DNA of 64,000 nucleotides, taken from Mycocentrospora acerina. Lineage: Eukaryota > Ascomycota > Dothideomycetes > Pleosporales. The DNA lies in assembly GCA_022701365.1 (NCBI GenBank), contig JAKUHH010000142.1:62001-126000 (forward strand). Reading direction: 5' to 3'. Made by a program: the position numbers and the translations under genes. This document shows, piece by piece, positions 55,659-64,000 of the stretch. Every line of letters begins with the position of its first letter. The first letter of the stretch is position 1. A model generated the notes under the pieces. It was given only the letters and a program-made list of their open reading frames with translations. It was not told the DNA's origin and searched no databases.

Positions 55659-58600
55659 GTTTTCTACGCTGGTTTCTACTAGCTGGCTAATATGGTGTAT
55701 GTAGCATAGCGTACCTGGCGACATCCCTCGACCGTATCCTCAAACACGATCGAATACGTCAAGACTCAAATCAGCAAGTACCCTCAATTCGATTGATCTG
55801 GCAGAATTGGAAGAGTCTCTGGCCCCGTGATCTGGTAGCAAAACAGGATAACAAGGCGTTGGGCGCAGAGTGTATTAGGGGCGAACGCCTACGGGCGATT
55901 GGAGACCTTTATTCATAGCTCCTTTAGTATGCAATGAGAGTAAAAGTCGCTATCAAATTTGACGTGTGCATAACATATCAGAACGAACTTTTGCTACCTA
56001 TTTTATATTTACCAAAATCGATTTCCTTTGGCTGTCTTTTCAGGGGCTTCTCTTTTAGCTGGTAACAACTTCACAAACAACAAAGTGATGTTTGCTCTTT
56101 ACATGCAAATTATATCCAGCCTGCTCACCAAATTGATGTAATCCTTTACAACGCCACTTACTAAGCGTGTATCGAGGCGCCCCATATCCATGACCGACCC
56201 CCTTTCAATTCATAGTGAAAAACTTCACGGAAATAAATTTAATAAAAGAAACAGTGAACAAACACATATAGTAAAGCTGACGCCAGCCCCCTTGAAAAGA
56301 ACGCCGATCAAAAGAAGCATCCTGCAACGACTGAGGAGACAACCGGCATCGAGAGTAATCATCCAAAATGTATGAACCAGGATGCTAGAGTCCCCAGTAG
56401 AGCGCTAAACTCAATCAACTAACTCGCAGTTCGAACTGCCTAAGCGGGAGACGGAGGAAAGCCTCACACGGTGCCACGAGCGTGGGCTAGCTCAACCCTC
56501 GCCTGCGATGATCTTGGCTCTACGTCACCGCAGTGGTGAGTGTTTCAAGGCAATTTTTGCAGGTGCTAGCCAGTGGATTGTCTCAACTCGTTTCTTAAAC
56601 ATCGTACCTGTAGTGGCCACTCTGAGCCAAGGAAACAGAGGTGTCCATGTATGTGCAAAATTCGTCTATAACTGGCTAAGGACGCGATGTCTGGATACCT
56701 TGCACATGTTTTCAATGGACTCGCTTTCACAGGGCCGCGCGCTGCATGTGCTTGTTGAGTCATACCAACTTGTTACAACAAGCTGTATTTGATTTCCTGC
56801 GTGATGTGTTGACTTGTCCCTACCTATGATGGCATACTGTACAACTTCACTACACACAGCGATTTGATAGGCCGGAAAATAATGAATCAGAAATGCATTT
56901 CAAGGCTTGCTCACCCGTATGGAATATATCAGGACATCGCTAGTTTAGTGGAAACATTTGGGTCCGTTGCGTTGCAAACACTTAAAAAAAACCTGATTGT
57001 TTTACCGATGCGACTGGGCAACATGACGTGATGTTTGTTGGCTGCTAGCGTGACGTCGTTCCCCGAGGAGCAGGGCGAGACACAATAGCATATGCTCGTT
57101 TGCGACAGACGTACGTAAGGTCTGTGGTTGACTCAGCAGCGTCCAAGCAAGCGCTACATATTTGCTTCTGGAAATAAGCATACCTAAGACAGCACTGGTA
57201 ACGGCAATGACGTCTCTTCTTGATATTCCAAGTCTGAACAACCTTACCTTGTCCCGCAATGCGACCCACTGGCATGCAGGAACCCAGTGATGAACCACAA
57301 CCTAAAAAAGTAGCTACATCTACTGAAGGTTAGTGGCTGGATAGATGGACCGAGTGCGAACTTGGCGTTTGTGAGAGTGTCGATTATGGCGTACGGTGAC
57401 GATAGTGCTCCACTAAATAGACGAATGTGACAAGCTCTGTCGATATGATGCCATGCACTGAGGGGATAGCTGTACACGGTCAGAATCCTAAATCTGACTA
57501 GCTGGAGGAAATAGAGGAGATCGACCAAGTATCAATGGTCGACAGCGATGATCAATGTTTATGGTCCGTATAGAGAAAGCATAGCAATGTTGTTGAAGAC
57601 ATGTCCGGATGAGGTTGGCAATGTACGGCCAGCTTCGCGATGAGCATCAGAGAAATATGGACTCAGTGTGGATACACTGATGCATCAAAGGTACCACTGT
57701 ACCCATGTTTCACTTTTAAACGTATTTCGGGGGAAAGATCCAACCATACCGCGTGAGACCTGAGTTCTACATGTCTCATGCCCTTTACGTCAGGTTGTTG
57801 GAATAGTTGGGTTCTGGTGTCGTGTTTGACGTCGCGATTCTCCACTGTTGATCAAGACCCTGATAATAATAATGTGCGGCTGAAAAGTGGGGTTGTTGAC
57901 GTGAGGGTAGGAGAGATGAGTTCGAGTGGCAAATGTCGAGGTCATAGTAGGCAGAGATCTGCAGATTGACATGGAACGAGGGAAGTGGGGATGAGGGTCG
58001 AAGGGATGTTGGTGGGGATGGCGGTCTGGACTTGAAGATTGTCGGTATGGCATCGATATCAAGAATCAATCTATCGTGAGGGGCATAGTGAGAGTGAATG
58101 CTGAGGCGCTGGATATAGTGATAGGGATGTTGTCGTATTTAGCCAATGATAATCTTCAGAAGTTTGTGGGTGACTGGTTGTTACTATTGCATTACTCTCA
58201 CAATGCAATCTTGCCCACTAAATTTTTTCTATCTCACCTCGTGTCCTTGACCCGAGAAAGTATATCAAACTATACTTGCCATGATCAGGCCGGCGCAACA
58301 AACTTCAGAAAGAAGCAGGACGAGGCGCTGACGTTGCGTACGACGTTGATATGTGATCCTTCCGTTCCGCGGTACCTAGGTTGGCCGCATATGGCCATGT
58401 CGCAAAAAGCGACAACAACAACAGCTGTAACGGCGGCTGCTTGTTTGTGGTAGTGACGAGCGGACACCATTCATCGTCACAACTGACGTGACCCTTGAGC
58501 AACGGTTGGAGTCCCTGCATGAGCCGTCCGGCCTGCCTAGCCTATGTGAGATCGATTTTACCGCAGATCTTCGACGTATCCGGGAAATGACGTTATTGCT

Positions 58601-59303
58601 GACCTCACACACGGCACGAAAAGGGGATTTTGGAATTTCCCATGCTTGTGTTCCGCTTTTTGAGGTTTCTCACGAGAGGTGTGGTTATCGCTGGAACTCT
58701 GACGTCTATTTCAGCCCTGGAGCGATGCACCCTGCGTCATGAACGTCATCACACTGCTGCTGCAACAGCTGAGTTGGACGTGTACACCCATCTATGTTGC
58801 CTCGGAGATGCAGATTTAATAACACCGAATTTATAAATTTCCGTTCATATCGAATCTTGAAAGTGACATTCAGAGTTGGCGGTTCGGCGAAATTTCACGA
58901 TTTCTACCAGGGCGCCATTGATGCCATGCGCATAATCGAGATCACATTTCACTGGCCGAACAACCCTAGTGTATTCTGCATCCAAGGACCCTTAAACGCA
59001 TCTTCCAGGGACCATCACTGGTTATCCGCCCCGCTCGGCATGAGTAGTGTCATGAAGATTGTTTGATCTCGAAGTCCTTACTCGCGGGCGAACAGGGGCA
59101 TTAAAATCGGTAGCTTCTCATTCGTCTGGACTGATCATCCTTGCATGAATTCATGATGTCTAGAGAGCATGGGGAAGGACCCTGTAGATCTTTAGTCTTC
59201 GGACCCTGCGTTGTTGTGGGCCACTAGCAATGTTGATTGATCTGTTGCCTGGGGCGGCGTTGGGCATTGAAGAGGGTCTTGTCTGCTGCAAGAAGCAGAG
59301 TAG

Positions 59304-59311
59304 TATATATA
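59304..59311 (+). promoter_or_regulatory. Candidate TATA box of the small conserved gene
   Basis: TATATATA lies about 170 bp upstream of the ATG at 59482, followed by a C/A-rich leader. The spacing fits a TATA-driven, inducible promoter. Confidence 0.5.
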
Positions 59312-59396
59312 CTCACAGACTTTCCTCCTGACCACAACCATCCCATTCGATTCTATCAATCTCAAACGTCTATCCTATATCCACAATTTCATCAAC

Positions 59397-59472
59397 ACTC
59401 GAACCAACAATCCACACTCGAACCAACAATCCACACTCGAACCAACAATCCACACTCGAACCAACAATCCAC
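59397..59472 (+). repeat. 4 x 19-bp tandem repeat in the presumed 5' leader
   Basis: Four exact copies of ACTCGAACCAACAATCCAC run from 59397 to 59472 and stop nine bases before the ATG at 59482. The 19-bp unit is not a multiple of three, in line with a non-coding role. CAA-rich leaders are usual upstream of highly expressed fungal genes. Confidence 0.95.
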
Positions 59473-59481
59473 ACTTCCAAT

Positions 59482-59771
59482 ATGTCCGGATCAACTGCCT
59501 CCGTTTACATTACCGACGACTTTTCTGAGCCTATGACTGCTCAGCATAACTTCGCCAACACCTTTGACTTGGATAAACCTGAGGAGGCCATGTCTGCGTA
59601 CCAAAAGTATGTCGATAAGTCTTTTAATTTCAGCGCCATTTCTAACAGTCGCCTAGAATCATGCATGAGCACACTAAGCGCCAACTTACTACTGCCACCG
59701 ACTCCGCAAGACGACGAACTGGCTCCGCGTCCTCGCAATATGCTAGATCTGTCGACTCCTCTCATTCGTAA
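59482..59771 (+). CDS. Small conserved fungal protein (79 residues, spliced)
   Basis: Exon 1 (59482-59606) and exon 2 (59657-59771) are separated by a 50-bp intron with GTATGT, a TCTAAC branch site and a CCTAG acceptor. Without splicing the frame runs on as a misleading 110-codon ORF. Splicing produces TASVYITDDFSEPMTAQHNF, then AYQKIMHEHTKRQL, then a Ser/Arg-rich end. That sequence matches the character of a family of very small proteins I recognise from many filamentous fungi, in which both SVYITDDFS and MHEHTK(R/K)Q are conserved. The protein is hydrophilic with no signal or membrane segment. Function is unknown to me. The TATA box, repeat-bearing leader and small size suggest a strongly regulated, possibly stress-induced gene. 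Confidence 0.82.
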
Positions 59772-60349
59772 ATTCCACAATAATTATTTGATATTCTTTT
59801 GCGAATTGTTCTAGCGACATTGCGATCACGGATCGATTTTTAACGTCACTCTCGCGATACGAACCAAACATTGGGCACGGCGTTCTGGATTGGAAATGTT
59901 GATACCTTGGATAAGGCACGGGCGTTTTCATATAGCTCACTATGTGGCTAATTCACCAATACATATTGATCACCACGCAGTGGTTTGATCTTCCTATGAA
60001 TTTTATTTACACCTCATAAGCGAGACATGTTCAATCAATTTAACCAAGATACATAATTTCTTTAGAATGGTTCATCAGTCATTCCATGTTGAAGTAGAGG
60101 CGAGTATATTGCACAAACGTCAGGTCTTGCGCCAACTTGCATTCAAGATTGTGGCAAACGTTTCACTTAACTCTTGATGCTGTTCAGATTTCTGTATGTT
60201 TTTCACATGTCTTGAAGCATTACAAATTTGAAATGGTGTATAATCTGTACTAAATAAAGACTAATGTTGCACAACGGCTGCTACTAAGGTCGACCAGAAG
60301 ACTTATCACACCCCTGACTGTTTATCTGCGTTATAATACAAGTACGAAC
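59772..60349. other. Convergent 3' intergenic region
   Basis: AT-rich spacer between the small gene and the convergent P450 gene. No gene is seen. Confidence 0.6.
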
Positions 60350-61952
60350 TCAAACTTTCAATTCCCACTTTACATCCTTCATACCTTCCCTTCTGCTGAT
60401 CTTAGCTCTCACCACCCTCAACGGTTTCGTCACAGCGAGCGGGAATCTTTTATCGTCCCGAGGCGGATTCCACTCCACTTTTTGCGCCCCCTCAACAGGC
60501 AACAAATCAAATCCTGAGACCAATAACGCCGTCAGGCCCAAAATTTCCATTTGTGCAAAGTGTCTTCCGGGGCAGAGGCTCGTGCCTCCACCAAAGCCTC
60601 TAAAAGCCGCAGGATGTATTGCGTTTGCCTTTCCCTCAGGAACGCTGCCGTCAGCATTAGACTTCGAACCATTAATGCTGTGTACAAAGCGGCGCGGATT
60701 GAAGGATGAGGCGTCAGGACCCCATATTTCAGGATCGGAATGCAAAACGCCGCCCGCGATCTGTACGACGGTATTTTTCCGCAGGAGATATGTGTCTGCG
60801 AGAATCGTGTCCTCGAGGACAAAGCGCGCAGATGTCATCGGCGCAGTCATGCGCATGGACTCGCGATACACTGAACTCAGCACCGGGCACGAGTCTCTCA
60901 GCTTCGAAGCAGATATGATATTCGGTGCTGTAATAGCATTGGCATGTATTTCTTCGCGAAGCTGTGCCAGAAGGTCGGGGCTGTTAAATATGTTGTTTAT
61001 CACCCAAAACAAGACAATTCCAGCGTTTGAGCTTATGGCGAAAGAAAAGCCCATTTCCAAACGACAGTGTTCTTCCAGGGAGATTCCTTCGTTCTCGTGT
61101 AATTTTTTCCTGTTTTGGAGCAATAGATGCGCTTGGTTTCCCTTTCCACTCTCATAGTATTCAACAAAGCCTTTGACGCAGGCTTCCAGTCCATAGTAGG
61201 CTTTGCGAGCTGTGATCTTGGGCAAGACATTAGTCATATACGCTACAGCTCCGTTTTCCCAATCCCAAAACCCATCGATCAACTCAGGGTGTAGATTGAA
61301 TGGGTTCTCGGGTCCATAAAATGTTTGCATTGATGCTATTGTCAACCCTCTTGTGATGAAGTGGAACAAATCCGTTTCCAGACCGTCTTGGACATTATTC
61401 ATTTGTTCACTGAACTGCTTGAACTGTATATTTGTGATCTCGAGTATGTTTTGAGGTCCCAGAGGCGGAGTTATGACATCATGTGATCTAGTCACCATTC
61501 GTACTCTTCCTTCCTGCTTAGCGGTAGGATCCTGAAGAATATGTTTGGTTTCAGCATTCAACCCAACCAGACGAGGAGTGACTTCGACTATCAGCTGGTC
61601 GAAGTCGAGAGTTGCTGCGGCACGCTGGACGGCCATGGCGAGTGTGGGGGATGTTACGACGTATGTACGACTGTTTAGCATGGGCAACGTGAATATTGGG
61701 TGTCTACAACTTTCACTGAATCACGTCGTTAGTGCGTTCAATGTGATTAATTGATTTTGGGAAGTACCTGATCCTTCGAAGGTACAACGGTCCCTCTGTA
61801 AGCATCCCAATAATATGTCCAAGCAGAGGTATTTTCGGATGAACAACTGGTGGCTCTCGTGGGTCTACTTCAATGCGCAAAAAGTTGGCTAGAAGAACCC
61901 CGACCGTTACCAGGAGGCCGATGGCTCCCACAATGATTGTTGAAACGCCCAT
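60350..61952 (-). CDS. Cytochrome P450 monooxygenase (CYP7/CYP8-like class)
   Basis: Exons 61952-61768 and 61715-60350 (intron 52 bp, GTACTT...GATTCAG) encode 516 residues. An N-terminal membrane anchor (STIIVGAIGLLVTVGVLLAN) precedes a short proline region. The ExxR motif is E347-R350 in VYRESMR, and the heme loop FGGGTSLCPGRHFA carries the ligand C443. The I-helix reads FAISSNAGIVLFWVINNI (residues 287-304) and lacks the usual acid-Thr pair. In this respect it resembles CYP7 and CYP8-type sterol or eicosanoid P450s and the fungal proteins annotated after them. Substrate is unknown; a lipid or sterol is a guess from class. The gene is divergent from the AIM6-like gene across 603 bp. Confidence 0.92.
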
Positions 61953-62555
61953 GCTGACGATGCGCAGGTGATGATCACAGAGACCGTTTGTGAAGAAATT
62001 GACTTCTCAATACGCATAGAGTGCCTCTGCTTGCTCGCATAAGGATGAAAGGAAGCAACGTTCTCTACTTTCAGTGATGGGGAATTTGTGGTGGCACGTC
62101 TCACGACCCGACACGGGAACGTCGCCATTTGTTCGCCTTGTAATTTCTCCGTGCAGCGCGGATCCACCACTAGAGCTGACAGGCTGACCAACCCCCAGCC
62201 AATCTGAATATCACTTAGCCGCTATGCGGGCTGACATCGGAACAAAATCACTTCAGTTGGATTCTTGAGCTTTTATGAAGTTGGGTTGTCGTAGTTGCGT
62301 TTTGGGATGGAACTCGAGCTTTTACAGGGCCGCATCATCTAAGCACGGGCCGGGACATCCGGCCGGATTGGCTGGAGAGGCTGGGTTTGGTGCCCCAGCT
62401 CATCGTCTCCACTGTGACATCGTTGACACCATATGTTCGACTGTCAACAAAGGTGAGAATCTTCATCTGTGGTTTACTTCTCAGCCTCCTTAATTATCAT
62501 TATCATTATCGCGTCGTGTCACGTCGCTCGCTCTTGCCTCCTCTGTGCCTGCACT
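61953..62555. promoter_or_regulatory. Divergent promoter between P450 and AIM6-like gene
   Basis: The 603-bp spacer separates opposite start codons and should contain both promoters. A short TTATCATTATCATTATC iteration lies near 62495-62511, close to the AIM6-like start. Confidence 0.5.
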
Positions 62556-63789
62556 ATGCGCTCCTTCGTTCTTATCCCACCCGCACTGCTTGCAGGGGCC
62601 GTCGCATCGTACATGCCGCCTAGTTCCGGCATCCTACAAAACATACTAGACAACACGGACAGGTCAGACAAATACCATTATCCCACGGATTTTACTCGCG
62701 ATCTCCTACCGGTAAGCTCTTCTCACCCGAAGCTTGCCGTTCAAAACTTACGCATAACCACAGAAACCTTTTCACAGTCACAATGATTATTGGCGAGAAA
62801 GGCCGTTTTGGACTGGCTTGTCCTATGGTGCAGTATCGACTGAAGCCGATGTGTGGCTGATCAATGGCACGCTTTATGTAAGTTTTTTCATTGAAGCCAT
62901 ATCCGCTTGCCTAGCATAGTGCGTTACTCAGTGTGGAGTTCTACACAACGGCCCACCGAGCAAAGCCCAACGTTTTTTTTGGCATATACAAGAAGATCCA
63001 TCTGCCCATTCTACCTTCGAAATGAAAGTCGCGGGCCCTGCGATGTATGGCATTTCTAAACCTGTTGTTATGGGCTAGTATTATAACTGTCCCCCACTCC
63101 CTAACAACGATCAGGTTGGTCATGAACCCGCTGCGCTCACCGAACATCGAACACTAGAGTCTCTCTACATTCAGCCTATTCTTGATACGCTTCATCGTAT
63201 GAACCCGGATACTCCCTTTGTCCAGCCTGGCGAACAGAATGGTGTCTTCGATACCTCCAGTGGGCAAACTCTTTACTTCTTCATTGATATCAAGACTGCA
63301 GCCGACGAAACCTGGCCTGCAGTCTTAGCAGCACTAGAGCCCCTTCGTAGCGGTGACTGGCTCTCAACTTATGACGGTAAATCCTTTTACTCAAATCCCG
63401 TAACTGTGATTGGAACGGGGAACACACAGTTGTCCGACGTACTAGAATACATGCCACGCGATGTATTCTTCGATGCACCACTTGCGTCACTCAACGAGAA
63501 GAAATATGCCAACTTGACGGCCAACGAGTCGCCTATCGCGTCAACGAACTTTGCTTCTTCGTTTGGAGAATTGAGAAAACGGGAGTTCAATAATGAGAAG
63601 CTAGGTTTGCTGAGGAAGCAGCTTGATGCTGCGCATGAGAAGGGGATCAAGGCACGCTACTGGAATCAGCCCGCGTGGCCAACTGGCACAAGAAACTATG
63701 TTTGGAGACTTCTTTGGGATGAGGGTGTTGATTTCTTGAACGTGGATGATTTAAAGGGCGCAGCGGAGTTTTGGGAAGGAACTGGATAA
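62556..63789 (+). CDS. AIM6-like PI-PLC/GDPD-fold phosphodiesterase
   Basis: Three exons (62556-62711, 62764-62877, 63115-63789) encode 314 residues. An N-terminal hydrophobic segment (FVLIPPALLAGAVASYMP) looks like a signal peptide or anchor. The fold signature is KPFHSHNDYWR (H56, H58 and N59), then STEADVWL (E79, D81) and YVGHEP (H93). LYFFIDIKTA follows, as does the C-terminal GIKARYWNQPAWP and DFLNVDDL. This is the pattern of fungal Altered inheritance of mitochondria protein 6 homologues, related to glycerophosphodiester phosphodiesterases and PI-PLC. The substrate is not established. Intron 2 is unusually long for this window (237 bp); joining across it is required to link LYVGHE. Confidence 0.85.
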
Positions 63790-64000
63790 GCATCTGCAGC
63801 TCCTAAATGAGAGCTACATTCTTTGCCACATCTAATGCAAAATGATTTCAACGGAATCCGCCTTTATTTTTCACTCACATCATGATTTGGTTACACATAC
63901 TCGTCGTATCAATATTTTGAAATGAGCTATTCGATCAACCTTTTTCATTCTCCGAACCTTTGTTAAAAGAAATGCCAGCCACACATTGTATAATCACTGA
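63790..64000. other. Window edge, 3' flank
   Basis: AT-rich sequence after the AIM6-like stop codon. No gene is seen. Confidence 0.6.

Larger units (their letters stand above)
55659..59481. other. 3.8-kb gene-poor block
   Basis: No supported gene. Several frames of 90-125 codons exist (for example 58076-58453 and 57785-58069) but lack ATG starts, motifs or splice support. The right end is the promoter and leader of the small gene at 59482. Confidence 0.5.

Noticed and set aside
56430..56450. GCAGTTCGAACTGC palindrome resembling a tRNA T-arm
   Set aside because: It is a simple palindrome without the 7-base loop spacing, and no cloverleaf fits the flanks.
57785..58069. Pro/Ser-rich 94-codon minus-strand frame
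   Set aside because: Its first codon is TTG, it overlaps an equally open frame, and it has no recognised homologue or promoter features.
59482..59814. Unspliced 110-codon version of the small gene
   Set aside because: Splicing 59607-59656 restores the conserved MHEHTKRQL end; the unspliced tail has no family character.

Overview
The window is nuclear DNA of a filamentous ascomycete, most likely a Dothideomycete of the Pleosporales type. The evidence is multi-exon genes with short introns (48-96 bp, GTRNGT donors, CTAAC-like branch sites), Pezizomycotina-only protein families, and plant-cell-wall enzymes (a PL3 pectate lyase and a GH5 glycosidase). The genus is inference. Most gene models below were rebuilt by joining exons by hand, and exon sums were checked for divisibility by three.

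Layout. 0.6-8.8 kb: the Sm-like NatC subunit NAA38, a conserved ascomycete protein, a 542-bp direct duplication that abuts a single N (probably an assembly artefact), an MFS transporter and an F-box protein. 9-18 kb: AT-richer, gene-poor DNA with a small orphan gene and three minus-strand genes, namely an old-yellow-enzyme oxidoreductase, a six-exon regulator with a Fungal_trans_2-type body but no zinc cluster, and a DUF1772/anthrone-oxygenase-like membrane protein. 18.4-27 kb: a conserved fungal protein, an F-box/LRR-like gene with an apparent 1-bp frameshift, a small Asp/Ser-rich gene and a decayed gene with three in-frame stops. 27-33 kb: the queuine tRNA-ribosyltransferase accessory subunit, then a secreted GH5 enzyme and a secreted PL3 pectate lyase. 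33-37 kb: no recognisable gene.

37-56 kb is gene-dense: a secreted alpha-carbonic anhydrase, a short-chain dehydrogenase, a secreted M14 carboxypeptidase, signal peptidase subunit SPC3, two fungal proteins of unknown function, dephospho-CoA kinase, the exoribonuclease XRN1 and the RbAp48/HAT2-type WD40 histone chaperone. The last two are divergently transcribed from one 414-bp spacer. 56-64 kb is again sparse: a 79-codon conserved small gene with a 4 x 19-bp repeat in its leader, then a cytochrome P450 divergent from an AIM6-like phosphodiesterase.

Housekeeping blocks (tRNA modification, coenzyme A synthesis, RNA decay, chromatin, secretion) alternate with accessory blocks holding secreted enzymes, an orphan regulator with possible tailoring enzymes, and broken genes. 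I saw no polyketide or peptide synthase, no intact transposon, no CRISPR array and no convincing tRNA or rRNA gene. No single undescribed system is proven. The best leads are the Phe-for-Tyr old yellow enzyme beside the zinc-cluster-less regulator, the P450 with an atypical I-helix, and the small gene with the repeat-bearing leader.
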